From positions 40,361 to 104,360 of the forward strand of contig JABXHW010000017.1 in NCBI GenBank assembly GCA_013373425.1: 64,000 nucleotides of DNA. Reading direction: 5' to 3'. This stretch comes from Flavobacteriia bacterium (GTDB lineage Bacteria; Bacteroidota; Bacteroidia; Flavobacteriales; Schleiferiaceae). Both the position numbers and the translations under genes were made by a program. The notes under the pieces are model-generated. The model was not told the origin of the DNA. It saw only the letters and a list, made by a program, of their open reading frames with translations, and did not search any database. Below are positions 1 through 8,976 of the stretch, piece after piece; the stretch's first letter is position 1, and each line of letters begins with the position of its first letter.

Positions 1-62
1 TAAAATGCGATTCAACCGATGACTTCAACTCAACGAGAAATTAAAATTTACGCTAACAAATA

Positions 63-70
63 TACATTTG
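63..70 (+). promoter_or_regulatory. Candidate -7 promoter box (TACATTTG)
   Basis: An exact match to the Bacteroidota -7 consensus TAnnTTTG lies 98 bases before the glycosyltransferase start. No clear TTTG element is seen at the expected distance upstream, so this is a motif match only. Nothing else recognisable, coding or RNA, was seen in bases 1-168. Confidence 0.35.
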
Positions 71-168
71 AGTTTCACACGAGAAACAGCGTAAAACTCG
101 CTTATTTCCTCGACTTATCCCTACAAAGGTGCTAAGTTAGTAAGCTCGAACGCGTTTGAAAAAGAGCC

Positions 169-1239
169 ATGCCTGAGAAGGAACCTATCGATCTGATTAT
201 CAACACTCCCCACATCGGAAATAGCGGAGGCGTTGCTAACTTCTATCGGAACCTCGCACCTCACTTTGGTGCAAATATTCTGTTGAATGAAGTGACCTAT
301 CCCAACGATCAGAAGCCCTCTCCCCTGCAGCAAATCGGACTATTCTTCAAGTTTATTGGTTTGCTTCGAAAGCACAAGAGCGCCAAAGTGCTACTCAACC
401 CATCATTCAACTTTAAGTCGGCCAGAAGAGACAACATCTACATCCGACTCGCCAAAATGTACAATCGCGAGGTTCACATCTTTTGGCACGGTTGGGATAA
501 GCAGTTTTATGAGGCTTTGAATTCAAAAAATGGCAAAGGATTCACAGAAGTGTACAGCTATCCATCCACACAGTTTGTGCTAGCTTCTGAATTCAAAGAT
601 CAACTCGCAAACTTGGGTGTTACCAGCAAGGTAGAATTGGCTACTACCTGTGTCGATAATTCCCTCATTGAAGGAGCACAAGCGTTGGGAGGGATTCAAC
701 CAAAGACACAAATCAAAAAACTCCTCTTCATCTCGAGAATTGAGAAGGTGAAAGGAATCTTTGAAACCGTTCAGGCCTTTGCGCAACTGCAGCAAAAGCA
801 CCCCAACATCGAATTAAACATTGCCGGAACAGGTGGGGCATTTGAGGAGCTGCAAGCCTACATCAAAAGCGAAAAAATCCAGAACATAAACCTATTGGGC
901 TATGTGAGGAATGAGGAGAAACTCAGGTGTTATCTAGAAAATGACGCCTTGGTTTTCCCAACCTATCACGGCGAAGGGATGCCGCTCACTTTGCTCGAGA
1001 GTTTGAGTTTTGGGCTGGTGATTATCACCACAGACATTGGTGGTATCAAAGACTTCTTCAACGATAAAATGGGAGCCTTGGTCAAACCACAATCTGTGGA
1101 TTCAGTGGTTAAAGCGCTGACTCCTTTGATGGAGAATCCCGAGTCGGTAGAGCAAATCTCTAAGTTCAACTTCCACTATGCCATTGAGAAGTATCAGGCA
1201 AAAGATGTAGCAAACCGCTTAGTTGAGCGAATCCTATAA
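169..1239 (+). CDS. Glycosyltransferase family 4 (GT-B fold)
   Basis: Retaining GT-B glycosyltransferase that would add a sugar from a nucleotide-sugar donor to a lipid-linked or growing surface glycan at the cytoplasmic face of the inner membrane. The 356 residues fit the family. The C-terminal half (about 184-350) is a typical Glycos_transf_1 domain: LLFISRIEKVKG near 185, then the donor-binding EX7E motif at Glu269-Glu277 (HGEGMPLTLLES). The N-terminal acceptor domain has the glycine-rich GNSGGV loop near 18-22. The gene converges with three opposing genes for a sulfotransferase, a flippase and a YfhO protein, which suggests one glycan locus. Donor and acceptor cannot be read from the sequence. 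Confidence 0.9.
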   Translation: MPEKEPIDLIINTPHIGNSGGVANFYRNLAPHFGANILLNEVTYPNDQKPSPLQQIGLFFKFIGLLRKHKSAKVLLNPSFNFKSARRDNIYIRLAKMYNREVHIFWHGWDKQFYEALNSKNGKGFTEVYSYPSTQFVLASEFKDQLANLGVTSKVELATTCVDNSLIEGAQALGGIQPKTQIKKLLFISRIEKVKGIFETVQAFAQLQQKHPNIELNIAGTGGAFEELQAYIKSEKIQNINLLGYVRNEEKLRCYLENDALVFPTYHGEGMPLTLLESLSFGLVIITTDIGGIKDFFNDKMGALVKPQSVDSVVKALTPLMENPESVEQISKFNFHYAIEKYQAKDVANRLVERIL

Positions 1240-1244
1240 GCTTC

Positions 1245-2123
1245 TTATGCCCATCGGTCATCTATGCCGAAGGCTTTCAGCACGCGCTTGGCAAAGTCTA
1301 TTTCTCCATCAGAAACGGAATCCTTCCAACTCGTTTTCGATGTCAAATCTCCCGCTTTCTTCGATGTCATTTTTGAAGGTCGATTGAGAACATCTTCCAA
1401 GTCATCGGCATCAAACTCCAACCTATAAAAGTCGAATATCGACTGATAGCCTTCCCGAGGCTTAGCCTTCAAATCTTCATAATACACCCAAAGTACTCTG
1501 TCTGATTTCATGCTCTGCTCGGCCACCATCGACTCAACGGCCCAGGATACAAAGTGCTGTTCAAACGGAGTTGAAGCTGAGGCTATCAAATCCAAATGCG
1601 GCTTGAGATAATCTTCAACAAGATCGGGCTGGCCGGTAAGCAAGTGCAAGTTGGGAGGCCACCCCTTCGTGACGCGGCTGAGAGCAACCTGATATGGGTT
1701 CCTCACCACATAAACGACCTTCAGAGAGGGAAACTGCTCGAGCATCCAATGAAGTATCATGCTCACTCGAATGAACTTCACCAATCGCCTTTCTGGTCTC
1801 CGATTCCTATTGAACTGATCAATCCATCGGTGACGAACATCTCCACTCAGAACCTTCTCCAAATAGTCGCGGAGGTCTTTTCTCTCATCACTTTCACGCA
1901 AGTAAAGTCGGGCTTCGAAAGGAATACCTAACACTTTCTTCTCGTTCAGTGGCTCAAATAGATATCGAAAGGAATTATCCTTATTCAACACTTCCGTCAT
2001 CCAAGTGGTGCCGCTTCTGCCCTGACCAGCTAGTACGTAGACATTCTCCATTCCTCCCTTATCTTCAATCGGCAGGGAGGTATAGAAATAAGACTTGAGT
2101 TTGTTGATTTGATACTTCAACAT
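1245..2123 (-). CDS. Sulfotransferase family protein (PAPS-dependent)
   Basis: Cytosolic-type sulfotransferase that would move sulfate from PAPS to a hydroxyl or amine of an acceptor. The 5'-phosphosulfate loop is AGQGRSGTTWMTEVLN (about 32-47). The 3'-phosphate site follows at VVYVVRNPYQVALSR, with Arg141 and Ser149 in the usual R-x7-S spacing. The length of 292 is normal. It is the last gene of a minus-strand run YfhO-flippase-sulfotransferase and lies 36 bases after the flippase gene. Its 3' end is only 5 bases from the converging glycosyltransferase. The context suggests sulfation of a surface polysaccharide; small-molecule or lipid acceptors remain possible. Confidence 0.87.
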   Translation of the reverse strand: MLKYQINKLKSYFYTSLPIEDKGGMENVYVLAGQGRSGTTWMTEVLNKDNSFRYLFEPLNEKKVLGIPFEARLYLRESDERKDLRDYLEKVLSGDVRHRWIDQFNRNRRPERRLVKFIRVSMILHWMLEQFPSLKVVYVVRNPYQVALSRVTKGWPPNLHLLTGQPDLVEDYLKPHLDLIASASTPFEQHFVSWAVESMVAEQSMKSDRVLWVYYEDLKAKPREGYQSIFDFYRLEFDADDLEDVLNRPSKMTSKKAGDLTSKTSWKDSVSDGEIDFAKRVLKAFGIDDRWA

Positions 2124-2159
2124 ATCTGTGCAACTAGCAGCTCGGTTTAAAGGACAAAT

Positions 2160-3653
2160 CTACTTACGTTTCAAGTACCGATTCTTCAAAGCCTTGAATA
2201 ATTGAGTGAAATCTTCCGATACTTTAAATCGCAGTACCAGCAATCCAAAGAAGCCGATGGTAATGCTAGATCGGTAGAGGATATCGAGGAAAGGGGAGTC
2301 CAGTTTAGGTAGATATTCAGCCACAAAATAGGTCAAGATGGCGATGATCAATGCGATGCCAGAACTCGACTTGAACGGTTGGTAGTTGAGACGATACCTA
2401 ACATAAATAGACTTCAAAATATTGATAGACCCCAGAGCCACCAGAGTTGCAATACCGGCTCCATTCAGGCCATATTTAGGAATCAAGATAAAATTGAGTC
2501 CGATGGCCAAGACTCCCAGGGCCGTGAGTGTGTAGAAATTGAAGCGATAATACGGTGAGTTCTGAAGAATGTTGGAGTTTACGCCCATCGACATGTCGAA
2601 TAGCTTAGCTAACCCGATAAAGAGCACCACGTACTTACCAGTGATATACTCATCTCCCCTTGGCATCAATTCAAACAGCGCATCCAAGTTTGTCCACACG
2701 CAGATTAACATCACCGCGCCAACGAGGAACTGATTAAGAGATGATTTGTGATATAGCGATTGAACCATATCTCGATCGTCAGAAGCCATAGCTTCGGCTA
2801 TGAACGGACCTGTAATTTGGGAAACCGCTCTTCGCGGAAGCTCAATCATCTGGCCGATGAAGAAGGCGATAGAATAAACACCTGCGAAAGAAAGCCCTTT
2901 AAAGCTCATCAGCATTACTGAATCGATATTTTTAATCAGTACGTCGCTTGTAGCCGCAAGGATTTGGAACAATCCGAAGATGACCATATCCCTTCCGAGC
3001 CCACCTTTCAACTTGGACAGCTGAGGCTTGAAATTAAGCGCCCGCATCCGGAACAAATAGAAGGTCATGATAGCTCCAGAGATGTAATAAATGATGACAA
3101 AAAGAATCATCATTCCATCCAAATCGAACCAACTTGCTGCAAATCCAACTACCAACACCATCGTTAGAACGCGAACCAGAATCTCCTTGATGACAAGCGG
3201 GAAAACGTTCTTCTTCAACGTACGGGCATAGCTCTGTCCGACGATATAAATTACGCGTGCGAGAACCAGCGGAATCAGCAAGTAGACGTAGGTTGCAAAC
3301 AATGGAGCTCTGCTCGCGTAATACTCCGTAATCTGATCTTGAAAGATGAGATAGAGTAACGCAAATAGCAAAAAGCCAAGCAAGGATAGCACTGCCCCAA
3401 TGAAAAGTAGCCCTTTCGGTTTAGACTCGCCTTCGGCTTTGAAGTGAGGTAGATAGCGAATGAAAATACTCTGGCTCCCGAGCGGGATGAAAGCCGCAAA
3501 AATATTGGCTGCATCCAGGATTACAGAGAGGAGTCCGACCTCCGCTGTGGTCAGATATTTCGTAAAGAGATACAGCTTTAAAACAAAGCCAAGGGCTACC
3601 CCGATAATTAGTACCAGAGTAGCCTGAATGCTTTGTCTACGTATCGTTCCCAA
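2160..3653 (-). CDS. Oligosaccharide flippase / Wzx-like polysaccharide exporter
   Basis: Inner-membrane protein of the MOP (MATE/Wzx) superfamily, predicted to flip lipid-linked oligosaccharides to the periplasm. The 497 residues are almost entirely alternating hydrophobic segments and short loops, consistent with 12-14 helices. It starts with the usual amphipathic MGTIRRQSIQATLVLIIG, in which a basic N terminus leads into helix 1, and ends with a basic tail (LKNRYLKRK). It lies 20 bases after the YfhO gene and 36 before a sulfotransferase on the same strand, so co-transcription is likely. The family call rests on length and hydrophobic pattern; the substrate is unknown. Confidence 0.87.
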   Translation of the reverse strand: MGTIRRQSIQATLVLIIGVALGFVLKLYLFTKYLTTAEVGLLSVILDAANIFAAFIPLGSQSIFIRYLPHFKAEGESKPKGLLFIGAVLSLLGFLLFALLYLIFQDQITEYYASRAPLFATYVYLLIPLVLARVIYIVGQSYARTLKKNVFPLVIKEILVRVLTMVLVVGFAASWFDLDGMMILFVIIYYISGAIMTFYLFRMRALNFKPQLSKLKGGLGRDMVIFGLFQILAATSDVLIKNIDSVMLMSFKGLSFAGVYSIAFFIGQMIELPRRAVSQITGPFIAEAMASDDRDMVQSLYHKSSLNQFLVGAVMLICVWTNLDALFELMPRGDEYITGKYVVLFIGLAKLFDMSMGVNSNILQNSPYYRFNFYTLTALGVLAIGLNFILIPKYGLNGAGIATLVALGSINILKSIYVRYRLNYQPFKSSSGIALIIAILTYFVAEYLPKLDSPFLDILYRSSITIGFFGLLVLRFKVSEDFTQLFKALKNRYLKRK

Positions 3654-3673
3654 GTTATTTGTCTAATTAACGC

Positions 3674-6199
3674 TTACTCTTCGGCGTCTGCTACATTCTC
3701 CTCTGAGGAAGGCTTGCGCAAGCGGATAAACACGATTACCCCAAACACTCCTAGTAGGAGAATCGATCCGATGAGTGAGATTGTGGTACCCGCGTAGTAC
3801 GACTCCGGCTTGAACACAAACTTAACTTCATGCGCACCTGCTGGTATATTCATCCCTCGTAGAACGTAGTTTACACGGATATGGTCTACTGGCTCACCAT
3901 CAATATAAGCCTGCCAATCACCTTCCTCTCCGCGGTAATACACCTCAGAGAATACAGCAAACTGATCGCTATTTGCGTTGGTGTTGTAAACCATCTCTTT
4001 CGGGTCGTACTGACTCAGGTTGATGGTTCCTTCACCAGAGAATGTAGTTGCGGTCGGTACGTCTCCGAACTGCTTGTGAACAAGAACTGTATTGGCCGTA
4101 TTTATTTGACTTAATCCTTCGAGTACCTCACGGGCCGTCTCTTTCACTTGTACATCCTTGATGAACCAAGCAGCGCCATTTGCGAATGAATTGCTAATTG
4201 CTGGAGCACCTGGGTTATAAATCACATACTTGCCATTCAGCATGTTGAGCACTGGCGTATTCTGGAAAGCCATGTCCATGCCCTGCCCCTGTGTTTGCTG
4301 AAGGGTTCGGCCTATCGTCTGAGCTTCATTGGCTAGCACGTTCTCGAAGAGCTCAAGGTAGCGCTGCAACTTCGCACCGTGATACCCACCAATCGAATGG
4401 TGGTAATAGGATGTCATCGCATCATTGAACGGATTGTTCAAATTGAACACTCGGTAATAGCTCTGATCCTGAAGAATGGAACGGTCGGCAACGGTTGCTT
4501 CGAAAGAAGCTTCATACTGACGATCACTCACGAAGTCATCTGCGTTCACAAACTGGGTATCTACAGTCCATAGGTCAACAATAACCAACGCCGACATCAC
4601 CAAGAGCGCGCGAGTTTTGTTGAGTGTGTTGCGAACGTAGAGGAGCAAAGCTCCGAACACTAGTCCGGCAAAAATAAACGAGCGGAAGGCGCTACTTCTT
4701 GCCAGCGATGCTCTGTCATCTTTCAACATATCCAGCAATTCTGGATTTTGAGCCAACTGCTCTTGTGGTGCGTCGAAGGATAGGAACCTAGGGCCGAAAA
4801 GGGCAATGGCTAGGAACAATCCCCCAACAATGTAAAAGGCCTTCTTCAGACTTTTCAGGATGAAATCACTTTCCTTCTCTTTATTCTTAACGATGTAATC
4901 CGCCGCGAAGACGCCCATTAATGGCATCAACAAGAAGACAATTACAAAGGTCATCGACGGAACGCGGAACTTGTTGTAGAGCGGCAGGTAGTCGAACAGC
5001 AAGTTGTTGAACCAAGCCATGTTTTTACCGAGCGCCATGAAAATTGCCAGAACGACCGATACAATGATCCAGGTCCTGCGTTTGTCTTTAATCAAGATGC
5101 ATCCAAGGACAAACAAGAAGAATATAGATGCTCCTAGGTAGTATCCACCCCAGACCAAACCTTGCTCTCCCCAGTAGAATAAGCTTGCGATCGATGCATT
5201 TGCCTGCGCTTCTGCAACAGATGCACTGGCCCCTTGTTGAAGGTAGTATTGCTTTTGCTGTGGGAAGAGTTGATCGTGGATTTCGGTGCCTTCATAGGTT
5301 TGTTTCGAACCACCACCCATGATATTTGGAACGATGAGGTTGAAGGATTCCGTAATCCCATAACTCCAACGCATCGCATAATCTTTATCCAGACCTTCAT
5401 TGTTTTCACCCGACTCAGCTTTGAGTCCGGATCCACCACCACGAATCGTTTCTTGTTGATATTCGTAGACGGTCCACAGGCGCGAAACATTTGGCGCCAC
5501 GGCCAACATCGCTGCAATGAGAAGAACACCTACAGATTTCATGTAGCCGTTAAGTCGGCCTTCCTTGATGGCGCGAATCAACTCGACGATAGAAATCACC
5601 GCCGCTACGATAACACCGTAATATGTAATCTGAATGTGGTTGGCCATAATCCCCATCCCTGCGAAAAGTGATGTAAAGGCCAAGCCCAATAAATACTTTC
5701 CTCGATAGGTCAGAAGAATACCCATCAGCATCGGTGCTAGATAGCCCGCTGCGCGAATCTTGGCATTGTGCCCGGCACCATAGGATATTATGAAGAAGGC
5801 CGAGAATCCAAAGGCTATCGCGCCTATCGCATTCACCCAAGGGTCCACTTTATAGACGGAACCCAACATATAAAATCCAATCATCAAGAAGGATATCAAT
5901 CCAATTTGTGACGGCAGAGCAAGCTTCGATAGCTTCTCAAGGTAGCTCAATAAATTGCCCTCATGCTTGATGTTCATCAGGAATTGTGGCATACCACTGA
6001 ACATGCTGTTCGTCCACAATGGCTCTTCGCCATTTGCTTCGCGGTAATCCACGATTTCTTTACTTTTGGCGACACCCAATTTGATATCGTCTTGCTCGAT
6101 GGTTTTACCACTGAAAGCAGGATAAAAGTAAATGGACGTTGCAATGATCATGGAGAAGATGGCAACGATATGCGGGATAAACTTCTTGGGGATATTCAT
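3674..6199 (-). CDS. YfhO family membrane protein
   Basis: Large polytopic protein of the YfhO family (841 residues). Family members resemble GT-C glycosyltransferases and are implicated in adding sugars from lipid-linked donors to envelope polymers on the outer face of the membrane. About 12 hydrophobic segments fill residues 10-520. They are followed by a soluble extracytoplasmic part with WQAYIDGEPVDHIRVNYVLRG and VPAGAHEVKF-like sequence (here IPAGAHEVKFVFKPESYY) typical of the C-terminal beta domain, and then a last helix near 810-830. It is the first gene of the minus-strand glycan run. Activity is inferred from the family only. Confidence 0.85.
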   Translation of the reverse strand: MNIPKKFIPHIVAIFSMIIATSIYFYPAFSGKTIEQDDIKLGVAKSKEIVDYREANGEEPLWTNSMFSGMPQFLMNIKHEGNLLSYLEKLSKLALPSQIGLISFLMIGFYMLGSVYKVDPWVNAIGAIAFGFSAFFIISYGAGHNAKIRAAGYLAPMLMGILLTYRGKYLLGLAFTSLFAGMGIMANHIQITYYGVIVAAVISIVELIRAIKEGRLNGYMKSVGVLLIAAMLAVAPNVSRLWTVYEYQQETIRGGGSGLKAESGENNEGLDKDYAMRWSYGITESFNLIVPNIMGGGSKQTYEGTEIHDQLFPQQKQYYLQQGASASVAEAQANASIASLFYWGEQGLVWGGYYLGASIFFLFVLGCILIKDKRRTWIIVSVVLAIFMALGKNMAWFNNLLFDYLPLYNKFRVPSMTFVIVFLLMPLMGVFAADYIVKNKEKESDFILKSLKKAFYIVGGLFLAIALFGPRFLSFDAPQEQLAQNPELLDMLKDDRASLARSSAFRSFIFAGLVFGALLLYVRNTLNKTRALLVMSALVIVDLWTVDTQFVNADDFVSDRQYEASFEATVADRSILQDQSYYRVFNLNNPFNDAMTSYYHHSIGGYHGAKLQRYLELFENVLANEAQTIGRTLQQTQGQGMDMAFQNTPVLNMLNGKYVIYNPGAPAISNSFANGAAWFIKDVQVKETAREVLEGLSQINTANTVLVHKQFGDVPTATTFSGEGTINLSQYDPKEMVYNTNANSDQFAVFSEVYYRGEEGDWQAYIDGEPVDHIRVNYVLRGMNIPAGAHEVKFVFKPESYYAGTTISLIGSILLLGVFGVIVFIRLRKPSSEENVADAEE

Positions 6200-6274
6200 A
6201 AAGATTCGCGATTCTAGGAATAAGCGCTAAAATAAGATTCCTGACTATCTAACACAGACAAGTAGTCGATTTAT

Positions 6275-7150
6275 ATGACCAAAGTTCAATCGAAACGTTT
6301 TCCCAATGCTGTAATTATCGGCGCGCCCAAGTCGGGCACTAGTTCGCTGTTCTTTTGGCTTAGCGCTCATCCAGATGTCTGCGGTTCGAAGACCAAGGAA
6401 ACCTACTTCCTAGCGGACGGTGTGAGCAAGTTCAACCGTGGATTGAACTTTATCGAGAATGGTTTGGACGCTTATACTAGGCACTTTGAGCATTGCCAGG
6501 GGGAGGCCATTCGACTCGAGGCTACAGCTCCCTACATCTACATGAACAATCCGTTCACGGTACTTCCGAGTTTAGAAACTCAACCGAAAATCATTGTCAT
6601 TCTGCGCAAACCATCCGAACGACTGTACTCGCATTACAAGTTCAATCGCTATCGGATGAAGAATATCGACATGAGCTTTGAGGAATATCTGAACCCTGAT
6701 AATATCCCCGAAGGCTGGCAAGATTATCTCGAACAAACCGATTATCCATTGTGGATTGAGAAATGGCAAAAAGCCGTTGGAAAAGACCGACTTCTCGTCT
6801 ATCAAATGGAGGAAATGTACCGAGACAAGGTGCAGTTCATGATGAAGGTAGCGAGTGATTTGGGCATCAATCCTGAATTCTACGACGGATTCGACTTCTT
6901 CCACAGAAACAAAACTGTAGCCGTGAAGAGTAAGAAACTTCATCGACTCGGATTGAAATTTGAACCGCTCGTTCCGCAGTGGCTTCAGGAGAAAATCATT
7001 CCGCTCTACTTGAAAATGAACTCCTCTAAGGTTCCACCTATTACGGCTCGAGAAAAGGAACTGAAAGAACAAATTACCCGAGATTACTCCGAGTCTATAC
7101 ACAAATTAAAAGCGCTCGTTCCTACAATTGACCCAACGCTCTGGGAATAA
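6275..7150 (+). CDS. Sulfotransferase, heparan-sulfate sulfotransferase-like
   Basis: A second PAPS-dependent sulfotransferase, from a different subfamily than the one at 1245-2123. It resembles Golgi-type (NDST/HS3ST-like) enzymes that act on sugar chains. The PAPS loop is IIGAPKSGTSSLFFWLS (14-30). The 3'-phosphate motif is IVILRKPSERLYSHY, with Arg111 and Ser119. An early KETYFL strand follows the first helix, as in the sugar-chain enzymes. Length 291. It is divergent from the YfhO gene across a 75-base gap. The locus context and subfamily make a polysaccharide acceptor likely, but this is inference. Confidence 0.88.
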   Translation: MTKVQSKRFPNAVIIGAPKSGTSSLFFWLSAHPDVCGSKTKETYFLADGVSKFNRGLNFIENGLDAYTRHFEHCQGEAIRLEATAPYIYMNNPFTVLPSLETQPKIIVILRKPSERLYSHYKFNRYRMKNIDMSFEEYLNPDNIPEGWQDYLEQTDYPLWIEKWQKAVGKDRLLVYQMEEMYRDKVQFMMKVASDLGINPEFYDGFDFFHRNKTVAVKSKKLHRLGLKFEPLVPQWLQEKIIPLYLKMNSSKVPPITAREKELKEQITRDYSESIHKLKALVPTIDPTLWE

Positions 7151-7165
7151 ATCCAATTGAACATT

Positions 7166-7173
7166 TAACTTTG
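7166..7173 (+). promoter_or_regulatory. -7 promoter box (TAACTTTG) just before the LamG gene
   Basis: Exact TAnnTTTG match ending 5 bases before the first ATG of the downstream gene. Transcription would start at or next to that ATG, so either the mRNA is leaderless or translation begins at the second ATG (7194). No good TTTG element is found 18-19 bases upstream. Confidence 0.5.
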
Positions 7174-7178
7174 GAAGA

Positions 7179-8705
7179 ATGTTAAAGCTCTCTATGTTAA
7201 ATCGTTGGATTTTTCTTCTCAGCCTATTTCTCTCATTAAACGCATTTGCTCAACCTCCTGGGCCAGGGAGAAGTATGGACTTTAATGGAGTAACCGGTGA
7301 ATATCTTGAATTTGATGCCTCACTTGGCCAAGTTAGCTTTCCGTTCACAATTACAGTCTGGATACGACCCAACACCGATATTGACTTCCAAAGAATATTT
7401 GACTCACATGACCAAACAAATGGATATGTGGGAATTCGCTTTTTATACGTCAATGGCAGACTAACTCTCACAATGGGCGATGGAACCTCTCGGTCTCCCG
7501 CTGGACGATGGGGGTACGGCGTCCCTTTCAACTTTACACCCGGCCAATGGTATCATTTGGCTGTTACCTTTTCATCCCCAACCCAGAGAGTATTCTGGAT
7601 CAATGGAAATCCAGTTCAAAGCAACCCAGGCGGCGGCACCGGTTCACAGGTTTTAGCGTGGGATAACACTGTAGGCCGAATGGGAACCAACTTTACGGGT
7701 AACCTCATTAGTTATCTCGATGCAGAAATGGACGAATTCACTTATTGGGATCGATCATTGACCACATTGGAAATCCGCGATATGATGTGTCACAAGCTCA
7801 CCGGAAATGAGCCTGATCTCCGAATATATTATCGATTTGATGGGACTGGAAACACGGTGACGAATCTAGCCACTGGCGGACCGAATGCCACTATTAACGG
7901 CAACTTGAGCAGAATCAATTCAAATGCTCCCATTGGCGATAGATCGGTACATAACGGTCACATTGCTGGCGCCTCGGCAACAGGTTTTACAGCAACATCC
8001 GATCAGGTAATGGTTGAGCCTGGAAGTGGTGGAGATCCAGGAACCCATATCTTTTTCATCGATGAGATCCCGGCAAACACAAATGGCATCGATCTCCCTC
8101 CATCAATAGAGCATTATTGGGGAGTTTTCAATGTAAACCGTGGACAAGTCTATTCTGTCGAAACCGTCCTAGGAGGTGCATTAGCGAACGCCGACACCAA
8201 TGAAATAGAGCTAGCCACGCGTGGAAACAATCACTTTACCGGCTGGAGTTTAACGGGAGATCAAAACACACCGGCAGAAATATTCTCTGCGATTTACAAT
8301 TCATGGGGACACTTCACTTTAGCTGAGAACCCCGATTACGTCCCCCCCCCTGACCCAGATCCAGACCCAGATCCACCTGGAGGCGGAGGCGATACAACAA
8401 TTGTTGAAGAAGAGGACACGAATGCCTTGGACTGCTATGTGCTCTTTCCTTCAGCGTTCTCACCAAATGGGGATGGCGTGAATGACCTATTCGGCCCCGG
8501 TACCATTTGCGATTTCGACAGCTACAAGCTTCAAATTTTCAATCGATGGGGACAACGTGTTTTCCTTTCGGACGACTGGGAAGCTAAGTTTGATGGCTAC
8601 TATTCGGGGCAGAGACTACCGGAAGGCACGTACGTCTACAAAGCTGAATTTACTGTCGATGGAGAGTATCAGCAAGAATCAGGATACATAACCATACTGC
8701 CGTAA
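7179..8705 (+). CDS. LamG-domain protein with gliding-type (type B) T9SS C-terminal domain
   Basis: Secreted protein of 508 residues. A signal peptide ends at LNAFAQ (residue 25 from the first ATG; a second ATG at 7194 gives an equally good peptide). Residues about 30-225 form a LamG/concanavalin-like jellyroll (MDFNGVTGEYLEF, FTITVWIRPN, GQWYHLAVTFSS, MDEFTYWDRSLT). A linker rich in Pro-Asp and Gly (about 388-405) follows. The last 90 residues match the gliding-motility-associated C-terminal domain (FPSAFSPNGDGVNDLF, LQIFNRWGQRVF, LPEGTYVYKAEF), a type B T9SS signal. It should cross the outer membrane by T9SS and stay on or leave the cell surface. The linker contains a run of nine C residues, a possible slippage site. 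Confidence 0.9.
   Translation: MLKLSMLNRWIFLLSLFLSLNAFAQPPGPGRSMDFNGVTGEYLEFDASLGQVSFPFTITVWIRPNTDIDFQRIFDSHDQTNGYVGIRFLYVNGRLTLTMGDGTSRSPAGRWGYGVPFNFTPGQWYHLAVTFSSPTQRVFWINGNPVQSNPGGGTGSQVLAWDNTVGRMGTNFTGNLISYLDAEMDEFTYWDRSLTTLEIRDMMCHKLTGNEPDLRIYYRFDGTGNTVTNLATGGPNATINGNLSRINSNAPIGDRSVHNGHIAGASATGFTATSDQVMVEPGSGGDPGTHIFFIDEIPANTNGIDLPPSIEHYWGVFNVNRGQVYSVETVLGGALANADTNEIELATRGNNHFTGWSLTGDQNTPAEIFSAIYNSWGHFTLAENPDYVPPPDPDPDPDPPGGGGDTTIVEEEDTNALDCYVLFPSAFSPNGDGVNDLFGPGTICDFDSYKLQIFNRWGQRVFLSDDWEAKFDGYYSGQRLPEGTYVYKAEFTVDGEYQQESGYITILP
8342..8350 (+). repeat. Homopolymeric C9 tract inside the LamG gene
   Basis: Nine consecutive C bases inside the coding region encode part of the Val-Pro-Pro-Pro start of a Pro-Asp linker. 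They are followed by a short degenerate GAYCCA repeat. A one-base slip would separate the jellyroll from the T9SS signal. See findings. Confidence 0.95.
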
Positions 8706-8709
8706 ACAA

Positions 8710-8738
8710 AAAGCGAGGCCCTTCGACCTCGCTTTTTT
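8710..8738. terminator. Bidirectional rho-independent terminator
   Basis: A 9-bp perfect stem (AAAGCGAGG / CCTCGCTTT, 8710-8718 and 8727-8735) with an 8-base loop is followed by T's on the plus strand and preceded by A's, which are T's on the minus strand. It lies between the converging LamG and DUF4834 genes and overlaps the stop of the latter, so it probably ends both transcripts. Confidence 0.9.
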
Positions 8739-8976
8739 ATTTCTCTTCTTCTATCTCTTCGAACTCCACCACTTCGCCAACATCATCCCGAACGGCGCTT
8801 TTAGTTTGCCTTGGGTCGTAGCGAACAATGATTTCTTGTTCCCTGTTCTTTGAAGCGCCCCTTCTACTTCCTTGAGAAGATGAACCTCTACGTTGGGAAA
8901 AGAGACGGTCTAGCGTTCGAAAGACGAACCAGGCTAGGACCAGGAAGAAAATCGTTCTGAAGAGTCCTGCCACCAT
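8737..8976 (-). CDS. DUF4834 family protein
   Basis: Small membrane-anchored protein of 79 residues. One hydrophobic segment (about 3-20, LFRTIFFLVLAWFVFRTL) precedes a charged, Ser/Arg-rich cytoplasmic part. The acidic end GEVVEFEEIEEEK is like the tail of the DUF4834 family, known only in Bacteroidota. Its ATG overlaps the carB stop by one base (TAATG), which indicates translational coupling. No function is known for the family. The link to carB may be only positional. Confidence 0.75.
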   Translation of the reverse strand: MVAGLFRTIFFLVLAWFVFRTLDRLFSQRRGSSSQGSRRGASKNREQEIIVRYDPRQTKSAVRDDVGEVVEFEEIEEEK

